Shown: positions 1 to 9,176 of the stretch, piece after piece
How positions within the stretch are numbered: position 1 is the first letter of the stretch
Layout: each line of letters opens with the position of its first letter
Source: Curtobacterium sp. VKM Ac-2865
Lineage (GTDB): Bacteria > Actinomycetota > Actinomycetes > Actinomycetales > Microbacteriaceae
Assembly (NCBI RefSeq): GCF_015350905.1
Contig: NZ_JADKRZ010000004.1
Location: 139,924 to 203,923 of the forward strand
Reading direction: 5' to 3'
Length of the DNA stretch: 64,000 nucleotides
Notes under the pieces: model-generated
Told to the model about the DNA's origin: nothing
Database searches by the model: none
The model's input: only the letters and a program-made list of their open reading frames with translations
Made by a program: the position numbers and the translations under genes

Positions 1-3000
1 TTCGGTGCGTCGGGTGCCTTCGTGTCGACGTCGACGGTGGTGTCCGTCGGCGTGGAGCTGTTCCCGGCCTTGTCGGAGGCGACGACCTCGAGGTGGTGGG
101 ACCCGTCCTTCAGCGGCTCGTCGAGTTCGACGGTCCAGTTGCCGTTCTCGTCGGCTTCGTCCTGTCCGATGACGTTGCCGTCTTCGTCGCGGATGATGAC
201 GGTCGCGCCGGGCTCGGCGGTGCCGGTGATGGGGCCCTTCCCGTCGGCGAGGTCGGTCGGGCTGGTGACCTTCGGTGCGTCGGGTGCCTTCGTGTCGACG
301 TCGACGGTGGTGTCCGTCGGGTCGGAAGTGTTGCCGGCCTTGTCGGAGGCGACGACCTCGAGGTCGTGCTTGCCGTCGGTGAGGGGTTCGTCGAGTTCGA
401 TGGTCCAGTTGCCGTTCTCGTCGGCTTCGTCCTGCCCGATGACGTTGCCGTCTTCGTCGCGGACGACGACGACCGCGCCGGCTTCAGCGGTACCCGTGAT
501 CGGGCCCTTCCCGTCGGACAGGTCGGACGGGCTGGTCACGATGGGGGCGTCGGGCGCCTTGGTGTCCACGTCCACCGTGGTGTCCGTCGGGTCGGAGGTG
601 TTGCCGGCCTTGTCGGAAGCCACGATCTCCAGGTCGTGGGACCCGTCCTTCAGTGGCTCCTCGAGTTCGACGGTCCAGTTGCCGTTCTCGTCGGCGGTGT
701 CGCTGCCGATGACGTCGCCGTTCTCATCTCGGATGACGATCGCCGTCCCGGGCTCGGCGGTCCCGGTGATCGGACCCTTCCCGTCCGCGAGGTCAGCCGG
801 GCTGGTCACCTTCGGGGCGTCGGGGGCCTCGGTGTCGACGTCGACAGTGGTCTTCGTCGGGTCGGAGGTGTTGCCGGCCGTGTCCTCGGCGACGATCTCG
901 AGGTCGTGCTTGCCGTCCTTGAGTGGCTCGTCGAGTTCGACGGACCAGTCGCCGTTCTCCTTCGCGGTGTCGCGGCCGAGCTCGTTGCCCTCTTCGTCGC
1001 GGATGACCACGGTCGCGCCGGGCTCGGCGGTCCCGGTGATGGGGCCCTTCCCGTCGGACAGGTCCGACGGGCTGGTCACGACCGGCGCGTCGGGCGCGAT
1101 CGTGTCGACGTCGACCGTGGTCGGGGTCGGCGTGGAGACGTTCCCGGCCTTGTCGGAGGCGATGACCTCGAGGTCGTGGGACCCGTCGGCGAGGGGCTCG
1201 TCGAGTTCGACGGTCCAGTCGCCGTTCTCCTTCGCGGTGTCGCGGCCGATCTCGTTGCCGTCCTCGTCGCGAATGATGACGACTGTCCCGGGCTCGGCGG
1301 TCCCGGTGATGGGGCCCTTCCCGTCGGACAGGTCCGACGGGCTCGTCACGACCGGCGGGTTCGGAGCGGCGTCGTCCACGTCGACCGTGATCGGCGTCGG
1401 GTTCGAGACGTTCCCGGCCGTGTCCTGCGCGACGATCTCGAGCTCATGCGCGCCGTCGGAGAGCGGCTGGTCGAGCACGATCTCGAACTGACCGTCGCCG
1501 TTCGCTTCGTCGCGGCCGAGCTCGTTGCCGTCCTCGTCGCGGATGATGACGGTGGAGCCGGGCTCAGCAGACCCGGTGAAGGGACCGCTGCCGTCGGCCA
1601 GGTACTCAGGCGTCGTGCTGATCGGGGCGTCGGGTGCCGTCACGTCCGGAGCGGTGACCGTCACCGGCGTCGGGGCGGATTCGTTGCCGGCGTCGTCCTT
1701 CGCCACCGCGACCAGGTCATGGTCGCCCTCGTCGAGCGGCACGTCGAGATCGACTGCGAAGTCGCCGTCGTCGTTCGCGATGTCACGACCGAGCTCGTTG
1801 CCGTCCTCGTCGCGGATGACGACGACGGAGCCGGGCTCGGCGGTGCCGGTGACCGGGCCCGTGGGCGTCGCCAGGTCCTGACGGTCGAGTTCGGGTGCTG
1901 CTGGCGGGGTCGTGTCGGCGACGATCGCGGTCGCGCTGGTCGCCTCGGACTCGTTGCCGACGGCGTCCGCAGCGACGACCTCGAGGTCGGTCGACCCCTC
2001 GGGCAGCGGTGCGTCCAGCTCGACGGAGAACGACCCGTCGTCCTTCGCGACCCCGCGCCCGAGCTCGTTGCCGTCCTCGTCGCGGATGATGACCGTGGAG
2101 CCGGGGTCGGCGCTGCCCGTGATCGGACCGGTGGGGTCGGCGAGCGTTCCGGGGTCGTCGACGGTCGGGGCGCTCGGCGCAGTGGCGTCGACGTCGAGGG
2201 TCGCGGTGGTCGGCTTCGCCGTCATGTCGTTGCGGTGCTGGATGGCCGTGACCGTGACCGGCCCCTCAGCGAGGGCCTCGGTCACGGGGAACCTCCATGT
2301 GCCGTCGTCCTCGACCGGCACGGTGACGAGCTGCTGGTCGCCGACGGTCAGGTCGATGGTCCCACCAGGGACGCCCCGCCCGTGGATGACCGGCTTCGGG
2401 CCGACCTTCCCTGCGGGCACGTCGATGACCGCAGGGGTGAGGTCGACGGTGATCACCAGTGTCGTGGAGGTCTGGTCGCTGGTGTTCTCGAGGTCGGATC
2501 CGGGGTTGGGCGCGACGGAGCCGACGAGCGTGATCGTGTCCCCTGGCATGGCTGAAGCGTCGACCTTGAAGGGCACACGGATGTGCGCGTAGTTCGCCCC
2601 GCCCAGGTTCAACGGGTGCGGGTTCGCGTTGGTGCACGTGTTCGTCTTGCGGTCGGCGCTGTACGTGCAGCCCACCACGTTGGCGGTGCCGGAGTTGGAG
2701 ACCGCGTAGGGAAGGCGCGCCGGGAAGGTGGCGGGGCCGGTGATCGTCCACGTGAGGTCCAGCACCCGAGAGGGGATAGCAACAGACCCGCGGTTCTTGA
2801 GGTTCAACGATGAGAAGTCGTCGACTTGCTGCCCCGGTAGTGCTCTGAAGGTACCTCCGCCCTCCGCGACCAGCGTCACGTCGGTCGCGCTGGGAGCGAT
2901 CTCGGCGGACTCGTGCGCCGCATCCGGAGCGACGCTCGGCGTGGGCGTGGGCGTGGGCGTGGGAGTGGGAGCGGGCCCCTTCGGTGCTGCTGATGGCTCA

Positions 3001-3248
3001 GGCTCTGTCGGCGGCTCCGGCACTGGCACAGGCGCCGTCGGTCCCGGCGCCGGGGCGGTCTCGTCGACGGGCTCCGGAAGCGCCGCCGCCGCTTCTGATG
3101 CCTCGCCAGCCGACACCGGCGCCGTGCCGTCCTCGGTGGAAGTCGCTTCGACCGTGGCCTCCGTCGCGGCGGCCATGTCGGGCACGGCCAACGGCGCGAA
3201 GGCCAGCAGGAGCGCGGCGGCGGTGGTGGTCTTGTTCAGCGGGGGCAT
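1..3248 (-). CDS. Ig-like tandem-repeat surface/adhesin-type protein, C-terminus beyond left edge
   Basis: The minus strand is open from 3248 to the window edge, about 1082 residues without a stop. The ATG at 3248 follows GGAG at a normal distance. It begins with a secretion signal (MPPLNKTTTAAALLLAFAPL), then an Ala/Pro-rich stretch with a run of Pro-Thr pairs, then a domain of about 200 residues. After that come roughly eight 90-residue Ig-like repeats, each carrying motifs such as DGKGPITGTAEPGATVIIRD, DENGNWTVELDEPL and DKAGN. This is the pattern of bacterial Ig-like repeat proteins exposed on the cell surface (adhesins, biofilm proteins). The export signal and repeats are seen; a role in adhesion is inferred. 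The C-terminal anchor is not in view. The long plus-strand open frames over this region are mirror artefacts of the repeats. Confidence 0.85.
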   Translation of the reverse strand, partial: MPPLNKTTTAAALLLAFAPLAVPDMAAATEATVEATSTEDGTAPVSAGEASEAAAALPEPVDETAPAPGPTAPVPVPEPPTEPEPSAAPKGPAPTPTPTPTPTPSVAPDAAHESAEIAPSATDVTLVAEGGGTFRALPGQQVDDFSSLNLKNRGSVAIPSRVLDLTWTITGPATFPARLPYAVSNSGTANVVGCTYSADRKTNTCTNANPHPLNLGGANYAHIRVPFKVDASAMPGDTITLVGSVAPNPGSDLENTSDQTSTTLVITVDLTPAVIDVPAGKVGPKPVIHGRGVPGGTIDLTVGDQQLVTVPVEDDGTWRFPVTEALAEGPVTVTAIQHRNDMTAKPTTATLDVDATAPSAPTVDDPGTLADPTGPITGSADPGSTVIIRDEDGNELGRGVAKDDGSFSVELDAPLPEGSTDLEVVAADAVGNESEATSATAIVADTTPPAAPELDRQDLATPTGPVTGTAEPGSVVVIRDEDGNELGRDIANDDGDFAVDLDVPLDEGDHDLVAVAKDDAGNESAPTPVTVTAPDVTAPDAPISTTPEYLADGSGPFTGSAEPGSTVIIRDEDGNELGRDEANGDGQFEIVLDQPLSDGAHELEIVAQDTAGNVSNPTPITVDVDDAAPNPPVVTSPSDLSDGKGPITGTAEPGTVVIIRDEDGNEIGRDTAKENGDWTVELDEPLADGSHDLEVIASDKAGNVSTPTPTTVDVDTIAPDAPVVTSPSDLSDGKGPITGTAEPGATVVIRDEEGNELGRDTAKENGDWSVELDEPLKDGKHDLEIVAEDTAGNTSDPTKTTVDVDTEAPDAPKVTSPADLADGKGPITGTAEPGTAIVIRDENGDVIGSDTADENGNWTVELEEPLKDGSHDLEIVASDKAGNTSDPTDTTVDVDTKAPDAPIVTSPSDLSDGKGPITGTAEAGAVVVVRDEDGNVIGQDEADENGNWTIELDEPLTDGKHDLEVVASDKAGNTSDPTDTTVDVDTKAPDAPKVTSPTDLADGKGPITGTAEPGATVIIRDEDGNVIGQDEADENGNWTVELDEPLKDGSHHLEVVASDKAGNSSTPTDTTVDVDTKAPDAP
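21..2190 (-). repeat. 270-bp tandem coding repeats (about eight units)
   Basis: The block with TCGACGTCGAC-like sequence recurs at about 21, 291, 561, 831, 1101, 1371, 1641, 1911 and 2181, a constant 270-bp period equal to 90 codons. Units nearest the left edge (1-1370) are almost identical at nucleotide level, while those after 1400 are more diverged. This suggests recent expansion or gene conversion at the C-terminal side. Such arrays change copy number easily and are prone to collapse in short-read assemblies. Confidence 0.85.
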
Positions 3249-3337
3249 GCGATCTCCGATCCTCGGGTGTGAGCATCAGCATACGAAATATCAATAACGA
3301 ACGCAATGCTTCACTCCCGGGAAACGGACCACCGAGC

Positions 3338-3367
3338 GCATCCGGATCGCGCATCCAGGCCGGATGC
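3338..3367. promoter_or_regulatory. Inverted repeat in the divergent promoter region of oleA
   Basis: GCATCCGG (3338-3345) and CCGGATGC (3360-3367) form a perfect 8-bp inverted repeat with a 14-base gap. It lies between the divergent Ig-repeat gene and oleA and overlaps the most upstream possible oleA ATG (3364). It could be an operator for the ole genes. No regulator in the window is clearly linked to it. Confidence 0.4.
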
Positions 3368-3390
3368 GGAAGTATGTATCGGTGACGATC

Positions 3391-4464
3391 ATGACGGAAC
3401 GGCCGGTCGACGAGTCGACGACCACTGAAACCGAGCGGCCCGGCAACGCGACGGCGAGGCACGACAACGTCGCGCTGCTCTCGGTCGCGACCACGGTGGC
3501 CGAGCGGGTGACGACCTCGGCGGACATCGAGGAGAAGCTCCGCGGGGTGCTCCGACGCCTGCGTCTGCCGATGGGGCTGCTCGAGCGCGTGGCCGGTGTC
3601 AAGGAGCGTCGCAACTGGGGTGAGGGGCAGTCGTTCCAGGACGCCGCCATCGACGCCGGACGCCGTGCCATGGCCGAGGCGGGCATCAAGCCGGAGGACG
3701 TCGGCCTGCTCATCAACACGTCGGTCACCCGTCCGCACCTCGAGCCCTCGGTCGCCGTGCGTCTGCACCACGGGCTCGGACTGCCGTCGTCGGCGATCAA
3801 CTTCGACATCGCGAACGCCTGCCTCGGGTTCGTCAACGCCATGAGCGTCGCCGCGGGCATGATCGACTCCGGGCAGATCAAGTACGCACTCGTGGTCGAC
3901 GGCGAGGACGCCGACCAGGTGCAGCTCAACACGATCGAGCGCCTGAACCAGGGCGGCCGGAACCGCAAGGACTTCATGAGCGAGTTCGCCAGCCTGACGC
4001 TCGGCTCCGGCGCTGCCGCCGCCGTGCTCGGCCCGGCGGACATGCACCCGGGTGGACACCGGATCGTCGGCGGCGTCACCCGTGCGGCGACCCAGTGGTA
4101 CGACCTGTGCGTCGGCAGCGTCGACGGCATGTTCACGGACGCCAAGATGCTGCTCAAGGGCGGCATGGAGCTCGTCGTCGCGGCCTGGAACGAGGCCCGC
4201 GCCCACTTCGACTGGGCGGACATGGACCGCTACGTCCTGCACCAGGTCTCCGACGTGCACACCAACGCCTTCGTCGAGGCCATCGGCGTCCCGCGCGACA
4301 AGGTCCCCACCACGTACGAGCGCTTCGGCAACGTCGGCCCGGCGTCGATCCCGATCACCCTGGCGGACGAGGTCGCGAGCGGACGCATCCGCCCCGGCGA
4401 CCGCGTCTTCCTCGGCGGGGTCGGCTCCGGCATCAACACGGCGATGATGGAACTCCGCTGGTGA
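3391..4464 (+). CDS. oleA: OleA, thiolase-fold acyl-CoA condensing enzyme
   Basis: OleA performs a non-decarboxylative Claisen condensation of two fatty acyl-CoAs to a beta-ketoacid, the first step of long-chain olefin synthesis. Counting from an alternative ATG at 3364, the catalytic Cys153 lies in NACLGF, Glu127 in HLEPS, His293 in LHQVSD and Asn323 in FGNVGPAS. This matches the Cys/Glu/His/Asn layout of the OleA family and separates it from FabH, as does the adjacency to oleBC and oleD. I prefer the ATG at 3391, because 3364 overlaps an inverted repeat and would give an unusually long N-terminus. No strong ribosome site supports any of the starts. The stop overlaps the GTG of oleBC. Confidence 0.85.
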   Translation: MTERPVDESTTTETERPGNATARHDNVALLSVATTVAERVTTSADIEEKLRGVLRRLRLPMGLLERVAGVKERRNWGEGQSFQDAAIDAGRRAMAEAGIKPEDVGLLINTSVTRPHLEPSVAVRLHHGLGLPSSAINFDIANACLGFVNAMSVAAGMIDSGQIKYALVVDGEDADQVQLNTIERLNQGGRNRKDFMSEFASLTLGSGAAAAVLGPADMHPGGHRIVGGVTRAATQWYDLCVGSVDGMFTDAKMLLKGGMELVVAAWNEARAHFDWADMDRYVLHQVSDVHTNAFVEAIGVPRDKVPTTYERFGNVGPASIPITLADEVASGRIRPGDRVFLGGVGSGINTAMMELRW

Positions 4465-7184
4465 CATCGGGGCTGCCCCGCGTCGCCGCGAGCACCGCTC
4501 CGGCGACGCAGCCGCCCTCGCTGCCCGGCCTCGACCCCGCGTGGTCGCGCCTGGTCACGGTGCCGACAGACCGCGCGGTCCGGTCGGGAGGCTCGGATCA
4601 CTCCGAGCGCACCTGGCACCTCCTCGACACGGCCGGGTCCCTGGCCGCGCTCGGCGTGGAACCGGTCGGCACGCTGCTGTGCGTGCACGGCAACCCGACG
4701 TGGTCCTACCTGTGGCGGTCGGTGCTCCGCACCTCGCTCGACGTCGCAGCCGCCGGCGGGCCGGCCTGGCGCGTGGTCGCCGTCGACCAGCTCGACATGG
4801 GCTTCTCGGAGCGCACCGGGGTCCTCCGCGGCCTGCCGCAGCGCGTCGCGGACCTCGGTGCACTGACGGACGAGCTCGGGCTGACCGGGCCCGTGGTCAC
4901 CCTCGGTCACGACTGGGGCGGAGTCGTCTCCCTCGGCTGGGCCGTCGACCACCCGGACCTCGTGGTCGGTGTGACGACGTGCAACACCGCTGTGCACCAG
5001 CCCGACGACGCCCCGGTCCCGGCGCCGCTGCGCCTGGCGCTCCGCCCGCAGGTCCTCGGCCGCGGCACCGTCGTCACGCCCGCCTTCCTCGAGACGACGC
5101 TGGCGATCGCGCACCCGAAGCTCGACCGGGCCGTCGCGGACGGCTTCCGTGCCCCGTACCGCGGCGCTGCCCGGCGTGGTGGCATCGGCGGCTTCGTCGC
5201 GGACATCCCCGTCGACGCCGCGCACCCGAGCGCCCGTGAGCTCGACCGGATCGCGTCCGGCGTGGCCGCGCTCGACGTCCCCGCGCTGCTGCTCTGGGGG
5301 CCGCGCGACCCGGTGTTCCTGGAGCGGTACCTCGACGACCTGGCCGACCGGCTCCCGCACGCCGACGTACACCGCTTCGAGGGTGCCGGCCACCTCCTCC
5401 CGGAGGATGCCGACGTCGCCGGCACGATGTTCGACTGGTTGGGGGACCGTCTGCCGGACGGCCACGTGCCCACCGGGGACGAGCCGAGCCTCCCGGCCGC
5501 TCCTGCTGGGGACGCACGTCCGCTCTGGGCGGCGCTCGACGTGCTCCGCGACTCGGACGACGCGGCCCTCGTCGAGATGGCGACGCCGGGCGGCACCCGG
5601 ACGATCAGCTGGCGCCTGCTGTCGCGACGCGTCGACGAGGTCGCAGCGGGGCTGCTCGACGTCGGCGTCCAGCCGGGGGACCGCGTCTCGCTGCTCGTGA
5701 CGCCGGGTGCCGACCTGACCGCTGCCCTGTACGCCTGCATCCGCATCGGCGCGACCGTGGTCGTGGCGGACGCCGGACTCGGCCTGCGCGGCCTCACACG
5801 CGCCGTGAAGGGCGCACGGCCGGACTGGGTGATCGGGGCGCTGCCCGGTCTGGCGGCCGCCCGGGCGCTCGGGTGGCCCGGTCGGCGGATCGCGACGCTC
5901 GCGCTGCCGGCTCCCGCGCGTGCGGCGCTCCGGGTCGAGCACACGCTCGCCGGGGTCGCACGCCGTGGTGCCCGTCGTCTCGCCGGCGGCACCGCGCTGC
6001 CGGACGCCCCGCCGTCGGACACCCCGGCGGCCGTGCTCTTCACGTCCGGGTCGACCGGTCCCGCGAAGGGCGTTGTCTACACGCACGCGCAGCTCGGGGC
6101 CGTCCGCGACGTGCTCTCGGCGCAGTACGGCATCGGGGTCGGCACGGGGCTCGTCGCCGGCTTCGCACCGTTCGCGCTGCTCGGGCCCGCGCTCGGCGCC
6201 CGGTCCGTCGCGCCGGACATGAACGTCACCGCCCCGCGCACGCTCACCGCCTCGGCTGTGGCCGCGTCGGTGTCGGCTGCGGACGCGACCGTGGTGTTCC
6301 TGTCCCCGGCGGCGCTCGCGAACGTGGTCGCCACCGCGTCGGCGTTGGACGCCACCGAGCGGGCGGCGCTCGGCCGCGTGCGGTTGTTCCTGTCGGCGGG
6401 CGCTCCCGTGTCGGCGGCGCTGCTGACCGCGGCGACCCGGCTGATGCCGAACGCCAGCGCGCACACCCCCTACGGCATGACCGAGGGGCTGCTCATGACC
6501 GACGTCGACCTGCCCGCGATCCGGGCGGCTGCTTCGGCCGCCGTGGGTGACGGCGCTGGCGCTGGTGCCGGAGGGGTCTGCGTGGGGCGTCCTGCGGCGT
6601 CCGTGCAGGTGCGCATCGCGCCGCTGTCGGCGTCCGGGGTCCCGTCGGGCGAGCTCACCGACGAGCCCGACGTCACGGGCGAGATCGTCGTCGCGGCCCC
6701 GCATGTGCGCCAGGCGTACGACCGGCTGTGGCGGACGAACCGTGCGTCGCGCCTCGGGCTGACCGACCCGCGCGGCCACCGCACGGGTGACGTGGGCCAC
6801 CTCGACGCCTCCGGGCAGCTCTGGGTCGAGGGGCGGCTGCAGCACGTCATCACCACGCCGTCGGGGGTGCTGACGCCCGTCGGGCCGGAACAGCGCATCG
6901 AGCGCGTGCAGGGCGTGGGACGGGTCGGCGTCGCCGGCATCGGACCCAGCGGCACCCAGCAGGTCGTCGCGGTCGTCGAGACCGTACCGGCAGCGCGGAA
7001 GCCGAGCCTGGCCTCGTCGGAGCTCGCCGCGGCCGTGCGTGCGGCAGCGGGGGTGTCCGTCGCCGCAGTGCTCGTCGTGCCGGTGCTGCCGACCGACATC
7101 CGGCACAACTCGAAGGTCGACCGCACGCGTCTGGCGCGCTGGGCGACGTCGGTGCTCAGCGGCGGGCGGATGGTGCGACCGTGA
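4461..7184 (+). CDS. oleBC: OleBC fusion: beta-lactone decarboxylase + beta-lactone synthetase
   Basis: A 907-residue fusion. The first ~330 residues are a haloalkane-dehalogenase-like alpha/beta hydrolase (OleB), with HGNPTW at about 76, nucleophile Asp151 in GHDWGG and His311 in GAGHLLPED. The rest is an AMP-forming adenylation domain (OleC), with a P-loop FTSGSTGPAKG near 527-537 and the later YGMTEG and TGDVG motifs. In this pathway OleC converts the beta-hydroxy acid to a beta-lactone and OleB decarboxylates it to the alkene. Fused OleBC is the known actinobacterial arrangement (e.g. Micrococcus). The GTG start at 4461 overlaps the oleA stop (GTGA), so translation is coupled; the many upstream in-frame codons lie inside oleA. 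Confidence 0.9.
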   Translation: MTSGLPRVAASTAPATQPPSLPGLDPAWSRLVTVPTDRAVRSGGSDHSERTWHLLDTAGSLAALGVEPVGTLLCVHGNPTWSYLWRSVLRTSLDVAAAGGPAWRVVAVDQLDMGFSERTGVLRGLPQRVADLGALTDELGLTGPVVTLGHDWGGVVSLGWAVDHPDLVVGVTTCNTAVHQPDDAPVPAPLRLALRPQVLGRGTVVTPAFLETTLAIAHPKLDRAVADGFRAPYRGAARRGGIGGFVADIPVDAAHPSARELDRIASGVAALDVPALLLWGPRDPVFLERYLDDLADRLPHADVHRFEGAGHLLPEDADVAGTMFDWLGDRLPDGHVPTGDEPSLPAAPAGDARPLWAALDVLRDSDDAALVEMATPGGTRTISWRLLSRRVDEVAAGLLDVGVQPGDRVSLLVTPGADLTAALYACIRIGATVVVADAGLGLRGLTRAVKGARPDWVIGALPGLAAARALGWPGRRIATLALPAPARAALRVEHTLAGVARRGARRLAGGTALPDAPPSDTPAAVLFTSGSTGPAKGVVYTHAQLGAVRDVLSAQYGIGVGTGLVAGFAPFALLGPALGARSVAPDMNVTAPRTLTASAVAASVSAADATVVFLSPAALANVVATASALDATERAALGRVRLFLSAGAPVSAALLTAATRLMPNASAHTPYGMTEGLLMTDVDLPAIRAAASAAVGDGAGAGAGGVCVGRPAASVQVRIAPLSASGVPSGELTDEPDVTGEIVVAAPHVRQAYDRLWRTNRASRLGLTDPRGHRTGDVGHLDASGQLWVEGRLQHVITTPSGVLTPVGPEQRIERVQGVGRVGVAGIGPSGTQQVVAVVETVPAARKPSLASSELAAAVRAAAGVSVAAVLVVPVLPTDIRHNSKVDRTRLARWATSVLSGGRMVRP

Positions 7185-8167
7185 AGGTCCTCGTCACGGG
7201 GGCCAGCGGGTTCCTCGGGCAGGCCGTCGCGAGCGCGGTGCGGGACGCCGGCCACGAGGTCCGCACGTTCCAGCGTCGGCCGTCCGGGCGGGCCGGCGCG
7301 GGTGTCCCAGCGGCGTCCGGGGTCTCGGACGTGCTCGGGACGATGACCGACGCGGCTGCGGTCGCGCATGCGGTGGACGGGGTCGAGGCCGTCGTGCACC
7401 TCGCCGCCAAGGTCTCGCTCGCGGGTGACCCGGCCGACTTCGAGCGGGTGAACGTCGAGGGCACGCGGACGCTCCTGGCCGCGGCGCGGGCTGCTGGGGT
7501 GTCCCGGTTCGTGTTCGTGTCGTCGCCCTCGGTCGCCCACACCGGGTCGTCGATCTCCGGCGACGGTGCCGCACCGGCCTCCCCGGCGCAGGCGCGGGGT
7601 GACTACGCCCGCACGAAGGCCGCCGCGGAACTGCTCGCCCTCGCCGCGGACGCGCCCGGGTTCGCCGTCGTGGCCGTCCGCCCGCACCTGGTGTGGGGGC
7701 CCGGCGACACGCAGCTCGTCGGCCGGATCGTCGACCGAGCCGCACGAGGACGACTCCCGCTGCTCGACAGCGGTGCCGCGCTCATCGACTCCTGCTACGT
7801 CGACAACGCCGCCTCCGCGATGGTCGCCGCGCTCGACCGAGCCGACGCCGACGAGGTGCACGGCAACGCCTACGTCGTGACGAACGGGGAGCCCCGGCCG
7901 GTCGCGGACCTGCTCGACGGCATCTGCCGGGCGTCCGGCGTGCCGGCCCCGCGGTGGCACGTGCCCGCGGGCGTCGCCCGTGCCGCCGGGTCCCTCGTCG
8001 AGGCCGTGTGGCGCGTCCGCCCGGGTGAGGACGAGCCGCCGATGACACGGTTCCTGGCCGAGCAGCTGTCGACGTCGCACTGGTTCGACCAGCGACGCAC
8101 CCGGCAGGACCTCCGATGGGAGCCCAGCGTGTCGATCGACGAGGGACTGCGCCGACTCGCGGGCTGA
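7181..8167 (+). CDS. oleD: OleD, NADPH-dependent 2-alkyl-3-ketoacid reductase
   Basis: A 328-residue extended short-chain dehydrogenase with an N-terminal Rossmann motif (VTGASGFLG) and catalytic Tyr142/Lys146 in DYARTK. OleD reduces the beta-ketoacid made by OleA to the beta-hydroxy acid used by OleC. The GTG start at 7181 overlaps the oleBC stop, which completes a coupled oleA-oleBC-oleD operon. The assignment rests on the SDR motifs plus context. By sequence alone it could be any 3-beta-HSD-like epimerase or reductase. Confidence 0.85.
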   Translation: MKVLVTGASGFLGQAVASAVRDAGHEVRTFQRRPSGRAGAGVPAASGVSDVLGTMTDAAAVAHAVDGVEAVVHLAAKVSLAGDPADFERVNVEGTRTLLAAARAAGVSRFVFVSSPSVAHTGSSISGDGAAPASPAQARGDYARTKAAAELLALAADAPGFAVVAVRPHLVWGPGDTQLVGRIVDRAARGRLPLLDSGAALIDSCYVDNAASAMVAALDRADADEVHGNAYVVTNGEPRPVADLLDGICRASGVPAPRWHVPAGVARAAGSLVEAVWRVRPGEDEPPMTRFLAEQLSTSHWFDQRRTRQDLRWEPSVSIDEGLRRLAG

Positions 8168-8254
8168 CGTCCCCGCGTCGCGCCACGCCGTGTCGTGCGG
8201 CCTGGAGGCTCGTGCCCTGTGCCCCAGGTCTGCTGCGTCCGTAGTGTCGAGGAC

Positions 8255-9154
8255 ATGACAACAACCGTGCTCGTCGCCGGCGCCACCGGAGACCTCGGGG
8301 GCCGCATCGTCGGCTCGCTCCTCGACCTCGACACCCGGGTGCGCGTGCTCACGCGCCCTGGCAGCTCCTCCGCCACCGAGCAGTACGGCGGCGACGACCG
8401 CGTCGAGGTCGTCACCGCGGCCTACACCGACCGAGCGGCCCTCGTGGCGGCGCTCACGGGTGTCGAGGTCGTCGTCTCCGCGGTCAGCGGCACGCGCTCG
8501 GTGATCGTCGACGCGCAGACGGCCTTGCTCGCTGCCGCGGTCGAGGCCGGCGTGCCGCGCTTCATCCCGTCCGACTACTCCGCCGACTACCGGTCCATCA
8601 CCCCGGGGACGAACCGGAACTTCGAGCTGCGCCGCGAGTTCGCCGCCACCCTCGACGCGGCACCGATCCGCGCCACGTCGATCCTCAACGGCGCGTTCGC
8701 CGACATGCTCACCGGACAGGCGCCCATGATCCTGTTCGACCGCCGCCGCGTGCTGTTCTGGTCGTCAGCCGACCAGGTCCTCGACTTCACCACGAAGGAC
8801 GACGTCGCGCGCGTGACCGCCGCGGCAGCCCTGGACCCGGACGCACCGCGCGTCGTCGAGGTCGCGGGGGACCAGGTCACCGCCCGCTCCGTCGCCGACA
8901 CCATGTCGCGCCTGACCGGGACGCCCTTCCGGCTGCAGTGGGCGGGCACGGCGACGACGCTCTCCGGCATGGCGAAGGTCGGGCGGCGCCTGTCGAAGGA
9001 CCCGGACGAGCCCTTCCCGGCGTGGCAGGGGATGCAGTACTTCGTGAGCATGTTCAGCGGTGAGGCCGAGCTCCACCACGTGGACAACGACCGCTACGGC
9101 CCTCACCCGTGGACGAGGGTCGAGGACGTCCTGGCCGCGCACCTGGCGGCCTGA
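8255..9154 (+). CDS. NmrA-like NAD(P)-binding reductase (isoflavone-reductase type)
   Basis: A 299-residue protein opening with a dinucleotide-binding GATGDLGG motif and a PSDYSADY segment typical of NmrA/isoflavone-reductase-like atypical SDRs. These bind NAD(P) and act either as reductases or as redox sensors. It lacks an obvious YxxxK, as expected for the atypical group. The ATG at 8255 follows GAGG closely. It lies 87 bp after oleD on the same strand, so it may be read through with the ole operon, but nothing links it to olefin synthesis. Substrate unknown. Confidence 0.7.
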   Translation: MTTTVLVAGATGDLGGRIVGSLLDLDTRVRVLTRPGSSSATEQYGGDDRVEVVTAAYTDRAALVAALTGVEVVVSAVSGTRSVIVDAQTALLAAAVEAGVPRFIPSDYSADYRSITPGTNRNFELRREFAATLDAAPIRATSILNGAFADMLTGQAPMILFDRRRVLFWSSADQVLDFTTKDDVARVTAAAALDPDAPRVVEVAGDQVTARSVADTMSRLTGTPFRLQWAGTATTLSGMAKVGRRLSKDPDEPFPAWQGMQYFVSMFSGEAELHHVDNDRYGPHPWTRVEDVLAAHLAA

Positions 9155-9176
9155 CCGCCTGACCGCCCGGCGTCGG

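Noticed and set aside
93..2555. Long plus-strand open frame of about 820 residues over the Ig-repeat gene
   Set aside because: It is the mirror of a repetitive GC-rich minus-strand gene that has a signal peptide, ribosome site and Ig motifs. Its product shows only the reversed repeat pattern.
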